Source: Streptomyces sp. CB01580 (GTDB lineage Bacteria > Actinomycetota > Actinomycetes > Streptomycetales > Streptomycetaceae). From it: 64,000 nt of DNA. The notes under the pieces were generated by a model. That model was not told the origin of the DNA. It saw only the letters and a program-made list of their open reading frames with translations, and searched no databases. Below, in pieces: positions 17,721-26,072 of the stretch. Where the stretch lies: positions 1 to 64,000 of the forward strand of contig NZ_LIXJ01000032.1 in NCBI RefSeq assembly GCF_001905795.1, given 5' to 3'. The position numbers and the translations under genes are program-made. Each line of letters starts with the position of its first letter. The stretch's first letter is position 1.

Positions 17721-18620
17721 TTGAAAATCGGCATTAAGGGCATACACCGCGTTTCTGCCACTGCCACCGTGGCCCTCACTGCGGGTGCCGTCATCGCGGG
17801 CAGCGTGTTCGCCTCCACCGCACAGGCCGCCACACTGCCCACCCCCACGATCACCGCCAAGGGCGGCTTCGTGATGAACAACGGGACCGGCAAGGCCCTG
17901 TACGGCAAGGCCGCGGACACCCGTCGCTCCACCGGTTCCACCACCAAGGTCATGACCGCCAAGGTCGTCCTGGAGCAGAAGAACCTCAACCTGGACTCCA
18001 AGGTCACGATCCAGAAGGCGTACAGCGACTACATCGTGTCCAAGGGCGCCTCGTCGGCCCGTCTGATCGTGGGCGACAAGGTCACGGTCCGCCAGCTGCT
18101 GTACGGCCTGATGCTGCCCTCCGGCTGCGACGCCGCGTACGCGCTGGCCGACAAGTTCGGCTCCGGTTCCACCCGTGCGGCGCGCGTGAAGTCGTTCGTC
18201 GGCAAGATGAACTCCTCCGCCAAGGCCCTGGGCCTGAAGAACACGCACTTCGACTCGTTCGACGGCATCGGGAACGGCTCCAACTACTCGACGCCGCGCG
18301 ACCTGACGAAGATCGCCTCCAGCGCGATGAAGAACTCCACGTTCCGCGCGATCGTGAAGACCAAATCGACCAAGCAGAAGGTCACCACGAAGTCCGGTGG
18401 CTACCGCTACATGTCGTGGTCCAACACCAACACGATGCTCAGCAGCTACAGCGGCGCGATCGGCGTGAAGACCGGCTCCGGCCCGACGGCCAAGTACTGC
18501 CTGGTCTTCGCCGCGACCCGCAACGGCAAGACGATCATCGGCACCGTGCTTTCCTCCACGAGCGCGACCACCCGCTCCGCGGACATGAAGAAGATCATGG
18601 ACTACGGCTTCAAGAAGTAG
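17721..18620 (+). CDS. K15-type DD-transpeptidase / D-Ala-D-Ala carboxypeptidase (S11 peptidase)
   Basis: 299 aa with a signal peptide cut after the Ala-Gln-Ala near residue 36. Penicillin-binding motifs: Ser73-Thr-Thr-Lys76 (nucleophile motif), Ser134-Gly-Cys136 where most S11 enzymes have Ser-x-Asn, and Lys250-Thr-Gly252. The SGC variant is the hallmark of the Streptomyces K15 DD-transpeptidase, so cross-linking transpeptidation outside the membrane is more likely than simple carboxypeptidase action. The start is a rare TTG at 17721, supported by GGGAG 8 bases upstream and by the signal peptide beginning right after it. A rho-independent hairpin follows. Confidence 0.92.
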   Translation: MKIGIKGIHRVSATATVALTAGAVIAGSVFASTAQAATLPTPTITAKGGFVMNNGTGKALYGKAADTRRSTGSTTKVMTAKVVLEQKNLNLDSKVTIQKAYSDYIVSKGASSARLIVGDKVTVRQLLYGLMLPSGCDAAYALADKFGSGSTRAARVKSFVGKMNSSAKALGLKNTHFDSFDGIGNGSNYSTPRDLTKIASSAMKNSTFRAIVKTKSTKQKVTTKSGGYRYMSWSNTNTMLSSYSGAIGVKTGSGPTAKYCLVFAATRNGKTIIGTVLSSTSATTRSADMKKIMDYGFKK

Positions 18621-18636
18621 CCGTACCGGAAACACG

Positions 18637-18669
18637 AGGAGGGGTCCCTCGCCGCGCGGGGCCCCTCCT
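18637..18669 (+). terminator. Terminator after DD-transpeptidase
   Basis: Left arm AGGAGGGGTCCC pairs with GGGCCCCTCCT (one G-U pair) just after the stop codon. Confidence 0.65.
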
Positions 18670-18796
18670 GCCGTATGCAGGTCCGGGCCTTCTCGCGCTC
18701 GCGGCGCCTGGTCGGTCCGGGGCCCCGATCAGCTCTCGGTTGATCCGAATCCCGCAGCGGCCGGTGCGCCGGCACGTTGGAACCCGACCTCGCAGC

Positions 18797-19138
18797 TCAC
18801 CAGTCCCGGGGGGCGATCAGCTCCTCCACGTCCGCGTCCGCGAACCCGTAGGCCGACGCGACGATCCAGAAGTCCTCGGCGATCTCCTCGCGGGCGACCG
18901 TCTCGATCTCGCTCCCGGCCGCTTCGAACTCCGCCTCCAGCAGGTTGAACTCCTCCGTCGCCGCGTGGGTGAGCACATAGAGGGCCGCCAGATCCGACGG
19001 CTGCTCGGCCTCGATCCGCTCGCACAGCCGCAGCAGGATCGCCCTGCCCTTGTCGACGACGTGATCGGGGAAGTACGAGTCCGCGTACAGCAGCCCCAGA
19101 AATGCGTGCTCTGCTATCTGCTGGTTCGTGATCGGCAT
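18797..19138 (-). CDS. DUF5713 family protein
   Basis: 113 aa, all-helical and acidic. The core LLYADSYFPDHVVDKGRAILL followed by LCERIE is what I recognise as DUF5713. No catalytic motif, signal peptide or membrane segment is visible; the function is unknown. The ATG at 19138 is preceded by GGCGGGG at a usual spacing. It stands alone: the DD-transpeptidase converges on it, and the winged-helix gene is upstream on the same strand after a 283-base gap containing tandem repeats. Confidence 0.75.
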   Translation of the reverse strand: MPITNQQIAEHAFLGLLYADSYFPDHVVDKGRAILLRLCERIEAEQPSDLAALYVLTHAATEEFNLLEAEFEAAGSEIETVAREEIAEDFWIVASAYGFADADVEELIAPRDW

Positions 19139-19274
19139 GGCGCCCCGCCTTTGTAGAAGGGGTGGAAGAACTGACGTGCCGATCATGCACGACACCACTG
19201 ACAACGACGCCGCTCCTGAGCACCGGACCGATCGTGACCAGCATTTTCACAACCGGCGCCAAGGGCTGTCCCAT

Positions 19275-19358
19275 AATCCGCGGCGGATCGGCTAATCCGC
19301 GGCGGATCGGCGCGCGGCGTCGGGCGTGGTGCGTCGGACGTGGTGCGTCGGACGTGAT
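19275..19358. repeat. Two adjacent tandem repeat arrays
   Basis: A 19-bp unit (AATCCGCGGCGGATCGGCY) occurs twice at 19275-19312; each unit contains the palindrome ATCCGCGGCGGAT. It is followed by a 14-bp unit (GCGTCGGACGTGGT and variants) three times at 19317-19358. This lies upstream of the DUF5713 gene and downstream of the winged-helix gene. Confidence 0.8.
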
Positions 19359-19421
19359 GCGTCGCAAGGCGGCGGGGTGCCCGTCAGGGTTGACGGGACC
19401 GGCCCATGGGCCCGGCTCCGG

Positions 19422-20507
19422 CTACGTCGTCCGCAGCGCGGCGCGCACCAGTGCGCGGCCTCTGGCGGCAGTACGGGCACGGGTGGCGGTGTCGTCGTCG
19501 GGTCGGGGGTGGTCGGGTCCGTCGGCCGGTGCCGCGCAGTCGTGGCAGAGGCCCTTGTCCGGGACCGGGCGGCGGCACTCGTCGCACTCGGCCCAGCGGG
19601 GCAGGCCCGAGCCGGGCGGGGGCTCGGGCATCGCGTACCCGGGGAACGAGGGCTCCGGCGGCGGGGGCAGTTTCCGGGTCAGGCGGTCGCGCAGGATGGC
19701 CGAGGCGGAGTGGATACGTGCGGGCAGCCCGCTCAACAGGGCCCCGGCCAGGTCGCGCTGGTCGTAGCCGCGTTCCAGCCAGGCGGAGACCAGCGGCGCG
19801 AGTGCGAGCGCCTCGACCGCGCCGAGCCGCAGGCGCTTTTCCGGGCCGATCACCCGGAACAGCGTGGCAACGGCCACACCACGCGCGTCGGCGGCAAACG
19901 GATCAACGCTCCCCCGACCACCTCCGGCCCCGGCCTCGGCCTCGGCCCCGAAGACCTCGCTCACCGTGGCAGGCGTCGGCGCCACGGGCGCCTCCGCCAG
20001 CCCGTCCGTACCCTGTCGCCGACTCCGGCTCCGACGCCGCTTCCGACGCCGACCGGGGAGGGAGGGTTCTTTCCCACCGTTCTTTACGGGGTTGGCGCCA
20101 GGCCCACCGGCGGTCGGCCCACCGGAACCCGGACGGTTGATACCCGGTACGACCCGGCAGTTGATACCCGCACCCCGCCCCGAACCCGAACCCGATCCCG
20201 ATTCCGCGACGGACTGCTGCGGGGTGTCGTAGACATGGACTTCGCTGACGAACGTGCCGTCCTCGCGACGGATCTTATGCACCCGGTAGTACCCGAAGGC
20301 CGTCAGCTCCCGCAGCGCCTTCGCCACCGCCAACCGACCCTGCGGACTCGCATCGGCCATCCGACGACCGTCCTCGGACCAACCATCAGGACGGGAAAGA
20401 AGATCGGCAAGAAGGCCACGGGCGGTGTACGACAACCGCCGGTCCTGCAACAACGCGTTGGGCAGGACCGTGAAACCGCGCGTATGGCGGCTACGATGAA
20501 TCTGCAT
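19422..20507 (-). CDS. Helix-turn-helix domain protein with C-terminal Cys4 cluster
   Basis: 361 aa. The N-terminal 95 residues read as a winged-helix/replication-initiator-like HTH (FTVLPNALLQDRRLSYTARG, then QGRLAVAKALRELTAFGYYR). A Gly/Ser/Arg-rich disordered middle (about 100-190) includes a basic RRRKRRRSRSRR patch. A helical segment follows, then a probable zinc ribbon CDECRRPVPDKGLCHDC near residue 320. The architecture recurs in Streptomyces, including plasmid and ICE contexts, with no assigned role. The ATG at 20507 has no Shine-Dalgarno on its strand, so the start is the least certain part. Confidence 0.75.
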   Translation of the reverse strand: MQIHRSRHTRGFTVLPNALLQDRRLSYTARGLLADLLSRPDGWSEDGRRMADASPQGRLAVAKALRELTAFGYYRVHKIRREDGTFVSEVHVYDTPQQSVAESGSGSGSGRGAGINCRVVPGINRPGSGGPTAGGPGANPVKNGGKEPSLPGRRRKRRRSRSRRQGTDGLAEAPVAPTPATVSEVFGAEAEAGAGGGRGSVDPFAADARGVAVATLFRVIGPEKRLRLGAVEALALAPLVSAWLERGYDQRDLAGALLSGLPARIHSASAILRDRLTRKLPPPPEPSFPGYAMPEPPPGSGLPRWAECDECRRPVPDKGLCHDCAAPADGPDHPRPDDDTATRARTAARGRALVRAALRTT

Positions 20508-20572
20508 GAGGAGGTCTGTTCCTTGTGCCGGACCCCGGGGCGTTGGCCCGCCGCCGGGGTCACCTTATCGAG

Positions 20573-20589
20573 GTTCTGGATCACAGAAC
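20573..20589. promoter_or_regulatory. Inverted repeat GTTCTG-N5-CAGAAC
   Basis: A perfect 6-bp dyad with 5-base spacer, 66 bases upstream of the winged-helix gene start. It is a candidate operator. It is not a canonical LexA box, whose arms are GAAC...GTTC. Confidence 0.45.
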
Positions 20590-20702
20590 GTACCACGTCC
20601 ACCACGCTGGGTATTCAGCCTTCAACTACCGCCGCCCGCAGCACAGATGGAAGCGCGACGCGCCCACCCGCAACGACCGGCACGAAGTGATACGGAGCGG
20701 AA

Positions 20703-21824
20703 TCAAGCCCAGGTGGGGCGTTGCCCGTCGGGGCCGACGTGCAGTCGCATACGGTCGGCGGACGGGCATCCGTCCGCCTGCCACTGTGCAAGGCGTTCGG
20801 TGATCTCGTCCCACAGGCGCGCCGTGCCGCCCTGCCGGACCATCCACCGCGCGCCGTCCTGGAAGACGACCGCCCACGTCTCGGCGTCCACGTCGATCAC
20901 GACGTGTTCCGTCCGCCCGTCGCACTCCACTGTGACCCGCTGTGCGCGCGGTGCGGCGAACTGCGCGACGAACCGGGCGGTCCAGTCGTCGAGCACATCC
21001 GCGCCCAGTTCTGTAGGCACCGCGTCGCCCTCGCAGAGGTTCGGCAGGATGCCCAGCGGGGGCGGAAGGTGGGGGCGGGCCAGCATGAACGAGACCCGTC
21101 TGCCGAGAACCGGGCCGCTTGCCGTTCCGTCGTCGGCGACCGTGAGCCGTACGAGTTCGGATGCGTGCATCCATCCGCCGACCGTGACCAGGACCTCACC
21201 GCCGGGCCGGGTCTGCGCGAGCCAGGCGGCCGGCACCGTGTGCACGCCGCACGTGGCGATCACGCGGTCGTACGGGCCGCCCTCCTTGCAGCCCGCCAAG
21301 CCGTCACCGACCACGCGGACAGGCCAGTACCCGACGCCCGCGAGCGCGATCCCGGCACGGGCGGACACCTCCGCGTCGACCTCGACCGTGGTCACGTTGT
21401 CCTCGCCGACGACATGGCACAGCAGCGCGGTCGAGTAGCCCGTGCCCGTGCCGATCTCCAGAACCCGCGTCCCCTCGGTCGCCCGCAGGTCTTCGAGCAT
21501 CCGCACGACCAAACTCGGCAGGGTGGACGACGACGAGGGGGCCGCGGCGATGCGCCCCTCGACCTGGTCGGGGAAGACGCCCCCGGCCACTTGCGTCACG
21601 AGGGTGTCGTCTTCGTAGATCCGCGCGAGTCCTTCCGCGGAGTCTCCGGCCGCGGGCCGGTACCAGCCGCCTTCTTCGTACTCGAACCAGCCACGCGAGA
21701 GGAACGCCTCGCGGGGTACTGACAACACGGCCGCTTCCCATTCCGGGCTGCGCAGAGCACCGGCCTCGGACAGGCGCCGCGCGAGGTCGGCCTGTAGGTG
21801 CTCCGACGGCAGGGGGTCACTCAT
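20703..21824 (-). CDS. tgmC: ATP-grasp peptide maturase system methyltransferase (PIMT-like)
   Basis: 373 aa. A protein-L-isoaspartate methyltransferase-like Rossmann core with SAM motif VLEIGTGTGYSTALL near residue 115, preceded by a PIMT-type VPREAFL segment and extended by a C-terminal domain of about 150 residues. Methyltransferases of this form accompany ATP-grasp enzyme TgmB and a small precursor in Streptomyces ribosomal-peptide loci, and are thought to methylate Asp/isoAsp in the peptide. The ATG at 21824 overlaps the tgmB stop by 8 bases (ATGAGTGA), so the pair is coupled. tgmC looks intact although its partner is truncated and no precursor gene is visible. Confidence 0.85.
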   Translation of the reverse strand: MSDPLPSEHLQADLARRLSEAGALRSPEWEAAVLSVPREAFLSRGWFEYEEGGWYRPAAGDSAEGLARIYEDDTLVTQVAGGVFPDQVEGRIAAAPSSSSTLPSLVVRMLEDLRATEGTRVLEIGTGTGYSTALLCHVVGEDNVTTVEVDAEVSARAGIALAGVGYWPVRVVGDGLAGCKEGGPYDRVIATCGVHTVPAAWLAQTRPGGEVLVTVGGWMHASELVRLTVADDGTASGPVLGRRVSFMLARPHLPPPLGILPNLCEGDAVPTELGADVLDDWTARFVAQFAAPRAQRVTVECDGRTEHVVIDVDAETWAVVFQDGARWMVRQGGTARLWDEITERLAQWQADGCPSADRMRLHVGPDGQRPTWA

Positions 21825-22539
21825 GCTGACTCGCTCCGTTCTCCAACAGGTCTGCGATTGCGGCGGTGATCGGCAGTCCGGCCACGTCTTCGAGCCATGC
21901 CCATTGGCCATTGGGGTTGCACTCCAGAAACCACCATCCGCCGTCGGCGGTCACGGCGAAATCGAAGGCGCCGAAGTTCAGCCCGAAGGCGGCGAGGAAC
22001 CGCGCCAGCGCCCCGCATAGCTCCTCCGGGCAGACGACCGGCTCATAGGTGAGGCTCCGGTACTCGGCTCTCCAGTCCACGACCCCGGGCGGCGCGGTGA
22101 TCCGGGCGCTGAACACTTGCTCACCGACGACGACCGCGCGCACGTCCGCCGCCTTGGGCACCTGCGCTTGGAACAGGTGCGCACTGTGGCTCACCGCGCC
22201 GTCGACCTCGCCCGCCCCGACCGGGGCGGCCCAGATTCCGGCGGGCTCGCCCTCGACCTCGTACGCCCCCGCGTGCAACGGCTTGTAGATGGTCGGCTGC
22301 GCGGCGCAGAACGCCTTGGCCTCCATCGGATCGTTCGTGATCAGGGTGGCCGGGACCGTGAGCCCGGCCCGGAGCGCCGCGGACAACTGCGCGGGCTTGT
22401 ACTCCGCCCGCGCGATGACCTGCGGGTGGCTCAGGTACAGGCACCCCGGCAGCGCGCCCAGCACACCGCCCAGGCCGCGCCGGTTCTCCTGCGCGGCCCC
22501 GTCGGCCACGCGGGGATGTCGGCCTGGGCAACCTGACGC
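21817..22539 (-). pseudogene. tgmB: 5'-truncated ATP-grasp RiPP maturase (TgmB-like)
   Basis: The reading frame gives about 240 residues that match the C-terminal two-thirds of an ATP-grasp peptide maturase: AAQENRRGLGGVLGALPG, then LSHPQVIARAEYKPAQL, TVPATLITNDP, and the C-terminal metal/ATP motif FDFAVTADGGWWFLECNPNG. The first 80-100 residues of a normal TgmB (about 320 aa) are absent. The frame runs upstream only to a TTG (22584) without a ribosome site and through non-homologous sequence. The break abuts a fossil E2 gene fragment, so rearrangement is likely. It could still be expressed from an internal start. No GRASP-type precursor peptide gene is seen upstream. Confidence 0.7.
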
Positions 22540-22607
22540 ACCCGGCGCGCGCCTGGCCACGCCCCCGAATCCCGCCGGGGCCAATGCCTCGGAGGCACCG
22601 GCCGTTT

Positions 22608-22655
22608 CAGGATCGCGGCGACATCCGTCAGGAACTTGGTGCCGAGCTTGCCATC
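22608..22655 (-). pseudogene. 48-bp fossil of an E2 dihydrolipoyl acyltransferase 3' end
   Basis: These 48 bases match 29539-29586, inside the bkd cluster 1 E2 gene, at 41 of 48 positions on the same strand. The minus-strand frame reads LGTKFLTDVAAILK against LGSKVLADVAAILE. Nothing else of an E2 gene survives on either side. It sits between truncated tgmB and the VOC gene. Confidence 0.75.
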
Positions 22656-22684
22656 CTTCCCATCTCGGCGGCTCCGAAGAACGC

Positions 22685-23074
22685 TCAGTCGAGACAGAAC
22701 TCGTTGCCCTCGATGTCCTGCATCACAATGCACGATTCGTTTTCGTCATCGGCATACAGCACCTGCACGCACACCGCGCCGAGCGCGACCAGCCGATCGC
22801 GTTCGGCCTCAAGGGTGGCCAGGCGCTCCTCGCCCACGAGCCCGGTGCCGGCCCGCACGTCGAGATGCACCCGGTTCTTGGCGACCTTCCCCTCGGGAAC
22901 GCGCTGGAAGTACATGCGCGGGCCCTCATTCGTGGGATCGGAGGCCGCGGCCCATGACCCCTCCCCCTCGGAAGGCAGCGTTATGGCGTACCCCAACACC
23001 TCGCACCAAAAACGAGCCACACGCTCGGGTTCTGCGCAGTCGAAAGTGACCTGGATCTTCTTGACCGATGCCAT
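22685..23074 (-). CDS. VOC family protein (glyoxalase-like)
   Basis: 129 aa, one vicinal-oxygen-chelate domain of the glyoxalase_6-like type common in Streptomyces: MASVKKIQVTFDCAEPERVARFW, then NRVHLDVRAG and IVMQDIEGNEFCLD. Metal-ligand positions are partly recognisable (His in VHLDV, Glu in EGNEFC). The substrate is unknown, and many such proteins bind antibiotics or small electrophiles. ATG 23074 has AGGGTGG 5 bases upstream. It is not evidently part of a neighbouring operon. Confidence 0.88.
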   Translation of the reverse strand: MASVKKIQVTFDCAEPERVARFWCEVLGYAITLPSEGEGSWAAASDPTNEGPRMYFQRVPEGKVAKNRVHLDVRAGTGLVGEERLATLEAERDRLVALGAVCVQVLYADDENESCIVMQDIEGNEFCLD

Positions 23075-23209
23075 CGGACCACCCTAATAGTCGGGTCGCC
23101 CGGGGGAATCCCACCTCCGGGCTCCCACGGAACCGTACGTGACAGCCTCCCGTCATACGGCTCTTGTCGTTCTGGGCCTCGCCCCTGCCGGGATCATAGG
23201 CTTGCGGCC

Positions 23210-23644
23210 GTGGCTGACACCTATGAACTCCAACTCACGCTCGACCTGCCGGACTCCCTCTCGTCCCGCGATCTCGACCTGCTCCGCTGGCACTTGGCGG
23301 AGGAAGGTGGTCGGCAGGACGAGGGGTACGAGGTTCCCCTTTGGGACGACCGAGGGCCGGCATCGCGCATCGGAGGCCTCCAGGTGGCGGAGTTGCGTTC
23401 GGTCCATGGGGGTTGGGCGTTGACCGTGCGGCAGGAGGCGCATCCCGACGGGTTCCACGATCTGCGCAGGCTCTTGCTATGGCTCGGAGCGCGGACGACG
23501 ACCGCGGGCCCCATCGGGTACCTCCGCTTCTACGAGTCGTACGTGCCCGACATCCTGATCGTCGAGTCCGGGACTGTGAGCTGCGTCGTCCTACGGATGG
23601 ACGAGACCATCCGGGTGGCGGCCCAGGAGTTCCCCTACTCCTGA
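23210..23644 (+). CDS. Hypothetical protein, Streptomyces-type
   Basis: 144 aa, soluble, acidic. It opens MADTYELQLTLDLPDSLSSRD, includes LLRWHLAEEGG and a Trp/Arg-rich centre (RRLLLWLGARTTTAGPIGY), and ends VAAQEFPYS. It resembles uncharacterised small proteins found singly in Streptomyces; I know no function. GTG 23210 lacks a ribosome site, and a TAGGCT -10-like element 7 bases upstream would allow leaderless translation. Its stop lies about 35 bases from the degenerate transposase end. Confidence 0.6.
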   Translation: MADTYELQLTLDLPDSLSSRDLDLLRWHLAEEGGRQDEGYEVPLWDDRGPASRIGGLQVAELRSVHGGWALTVRQEAHPDGFHDLRRLLLWLGARTTTAGPIGYLRFYESYVPDILIVESGTVSCVVLRMDETIRVAAQEFPYS

Positions 23645-23679
23645 GCCGCCCTTGGCGCTCCCGCCGCAGCTCGTGATCT

Positions 23680-24250
23680 TCATGTCTGATTCGCGGCTTG
23701 CCGGCGGTAATGGCCGGCCCGGGCTCGGGCCTGATGGCGGCGTCGCCAGGTGGACCAGCGGAGCCGGTGGGCCGCGTCGTGGGCAGGCTGGACGACGAGG
23801 GTGATGAACAGTCGCTGGACCTCGTTGCAGGTGAGCGGAATCAGCCCGTCCGGGGCGGGGGCGCGGGCGTGCTCGTCGGCGCGGAGAACAGCGAGGAGGC
23901 GTGGGCGAGCATGGCCAGGGTCACCCAGCGGGACCACGAGGTGAAGCGATGGAGCTGGTGTTCGTCCAGCCCGGCCAAGCCCTTTCCGGCCTGGAAGGTC
24001 TCCTCCACCCGCCAACTCGACCCGGCGACCCGGCGCCCCGGCGACCCGTACCAGCGTGGCCAGGGGTGCCGGGGCCGGTGACCAGCAGCGGCTGGGGCAC
24101 GATCACCGCCCCCGCCCCGGCACGCCCCTGATCGTCCACCCCGCCCACGCTGCGGCGCCGCTTCCTCCCCCTCACGCGGAGGGAGAGGCGCTGGCCAGTG
24201 CCCAACGGGCCCGAGGCCGCAGGTGCCCCCCGCGCCCGGCCCAGCCGCTC
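23680..24250 (-). pseudogene. Frameshifted IS701-type transposase remnant
   Basis: Two overlapping minus-strand frames give consecutive pieces of a DDE transposase C-terminus: first RRVAGSSWRVEETFQAGKGL, GLDEHQLHRFTSWSRWVTLA and MLAHA (around 23890-24040). After a frameshift near 23850-23900 comes DGLIPLTCNEVQRLFITLV, then RLRWSTWRRRHQARARAGHY to a stop at 23680. The catalytic Glu region (VEETFQAGKG) is present but the N-terminal half is missing. Sequence just beyond the stop (AGATCACGAGCTGC, about 23664-23678) may be the old terminal inverted repeat. Confidence 0.8.
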
Positions 24251-24283
24251 GCCGTGCGGTCGGCCCACGGACAGCCCACAAGC

Positions 24284-25135
24284 TCAGCGTGATCGCAACG
24301 CCCGTCGTGCTGCACAGATGAGGTTCTGCGCGTCAGTGCCGTACACGGCGGATTCCCTGAGTGTGTTCCAGACCCGCAGGTAGGTCGCCACGCTGTCGGC
24401 TTCGTCGAGCCACAGCTCCGCATGCCAGTCCTCGGCAATCACGAGCCTGTCATCCAGGACCCAGAAGCCGTTGGCCGCCGGGATCTTGAGCGCGGCGCCA
24501 AGCGGAATGATTCCTAGCTCCACGGTGTCCATCCCGATGATGCCGACGAGTCGATCGAGCTGGCCGGCGAGGACAGATGGAGGGCAGATCAGTGCGTGGA
24601 GGGCCGCTTCCCACACCAAAGCGTGGAACTTTCGGCCCGCTTCGTACAACCACTCCTGACGCCGCATGCGGGCACGGACCGCAGCATCTGTGTCGCGTAC
24701 CGAACCTTGAAGGTCCGCGTACCGCAGGAAGATGTGCCGCGCGTAGTCGGCCGTCTGCAGCATGCCAGGAACGACAGACTCCTCCCAGGCATAGATGGTC
24801 TGGGACCGCCCGACCTCAAGGTTCCAGCTGTCCTGCACGGGCCGGTGTCCGGCGGCCAGCTGTCGGCGCCAGGAACGGATGCGCGACTCGAAGCCCTTGA
24901 GCCGGGCGTCCAGTTCATCAAAGACATCCCGCCGGCCGACACCTCCGGCCCAGGCCCGAAGGTCGTCGCTGGTGGCGGTCTGCCGTCCGTTCTCCAGCTT
25001 GTAGATCTTGGAGTGCGGCCAACCAAGCCGCTGAGCCAGTTGCGTGCCGGTGAGCCGTCCTCCTGGGGCCGACATCCGGAGTTCCCTCAAGCGCAGTCCG
25101 AGGGCCTCCCTGGCCTGCTGGAAGTCTGTGCTCAC
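24284..25135 (-). CDS. XRE family regulator with DUF5753
   Basis: 283 aa. An N-terminal helix-turn-helix (about 10-65, LTGTQLAQRLGWPHSKIYKLENG) precedes a DUF5753 domain with the SQTIYAWEESVVPGMLQTADYAR signature and a central FHALVWEAALHALI. Such proteins are WhiJ-like regulators that pair with small DUF397 or DUF6879 partners and influence development or antibiotic production. The GTG at 25135 lies 12 bases after the stop of the DUF6879 gene, so the two form one transcript. Its 3' end reaches the IS remnant. Confidence 0.9.
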   Translation of the reverse strand: MSTDFQQAREALGLRLRELRMSAPGGRLTGTQLAQRLGWPHSKIYKLENGRQTATSDDLRAWAGGVGRRDVFDELDARLKGFESRIRSWRRQLAAGHRPVQDSWNLEVGRSQTIYAWEESVVPGMLQTADYARHIFLRYADLQGSVRDTDAAVRARMRRQEWLYEAGRKFHALVWEAALHALICPPSVLAGQLDRLVGIIGMDTVELGIIPLGAALKIPAANGFWVLDDRLVIAEDWHAELWLDEADSVATYLRVWNTLRESAVYGTDAQNLICAARRALRSR

Positions 25136-25147
25136 TGGTTCTGCTCG

Positions 25148-25897
25148 CTAGTTGGCGCCGAGCTGCGCCGCGAACTCGTCGTAGCGCAAGGACCCGTGCA
25201 CCGCGGCGTCGCGGACCTGGCAGTACCGCAAGACCTCGGCAGGCTCCGTGATGACCTCGATGTCGTGGAAGGCGTCCTCGTCGTCGAAGCGCAGCACGGC
25301 CACCAACCGGCTGTCGAAGATCCAGAAGTCTTCAGTGGGCAGCCGTAGGCGCGCCGCGTCCTCGCGCCACAGGTTCCGCACGTCCTCGCCCGTGGCCGCG
25401 TTGCACTTCGCATAGCCGAGCAGGAACAGTTGTCCCTCGGTCGGCGGGTTGTCAACGACGCGCACCCGCCCCACGTACTTGCCGCTGGCCGTCTGCCGAC
25501 GGATGTTCACGCACCACTCGCTGTCGAGGTCGCACGGAGCCGTGCCAGTCGCAAGGAACTTCGCGTACCCGGGATCCTCCCGGTCCGATGCGTAACCCCG
25601 CCGTGTCTCCAGGTGCCAAGCCGAGTGCTCGAAAGTCTCAAAAAGCCGCCCGAACTCTTCCAAGCGGATCAGCTCGGGCACGTGGGTGACCTCCTTGGGC
25701 CCATGATTGACAAGGAGTTCACGCGGCACGACCACCGCCGCATCTCCGGGGCCGAAGTGCTGGAGCTGGACGATGTCCTCGGGGTCAGTGAGCGGCGTTC
25801 CTTGGACGAGGATCTCACCAGAGTCGAGATCCTCGTGAACGGCGGGGCAACCACCGTTCTTGCTGTCGGTGCCGTTGAAGCGCAGTCGTCGTGCCAC
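25148..25897 (-). CDS. DUF6879 family protein
   Basis: 249 aa. The C-terminal 165 residues are DUF6879-like: LFETFEHSAWHLETRRGYAS, then PTEGQLFLLGYAKCNAATGE, and EDFWIFDSRLVAVLRFDDED. The N-terminal 80 residues form a separate part with two cysteines (GGCPAVHED). DUF6879 proteins are encoded next to DUF5753 XRE regulators and are thought to be their partners, like DUF397 proteins. GTG 25897 is supported by GGGAGGCG 4-5 bases upstream. It is the first gene of the pair with the XRE gene downstream. Confidence 0.85.
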   Translation of the reverse strand: MARRLRFNGTDSKNGGCPAVHEDLDSGEILVQGTPLTDPEDIVQLQHFGPGDAAVVVPRELLVNHGPKEVTHVPELIRLEEFGRLFETFEHSAWHLETRRGYASDREDPGYAKFLATGTAPCDLDSEWCVNIRRQTASGKYVGRVRVVDNPPTEGQLFLLGYAKCNAATGEDVRNLWREDAARLRLPTEDFWIFDSRLVAVLRFDDEDAFHDIEVITEPAEVLRYCQVRDAAVHGSLRYDEFAAQLGAN

Positions 25898-26072
25898 GGT
25901 CGCCTCCCATGGTGTGGGGTCCTGTCGCCTTCAGCATCACCAGCGCTGATGCGCCCGCACTACAGCGTGTGCTTCCTCGTGTGAGACCACACGCGAACAT
26001 TCAGCCAGACCGGGAGAACATCTGAGAACATCGCATCGCCACCAGTAACTCACTGTCCATACCGTCCTGTCC

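Noticed and set aside
20573..20589. GTTCTG...CAGAAC as a LexA/DinR box
   Set aside because: The arms are in the opposite order from the actinobacterial SOS box (GAAC...GTTC); kept only as an unassigned dyad.
20525..20803. Small plus-strand frame with a GAGGAGG ribosome-like site and GTG start
   Set aside because: It runs into the antisense 3' end of tgmC and its product is basic and unlike any family; the purine run is more simply part of the winged-helix gene's upstream region.
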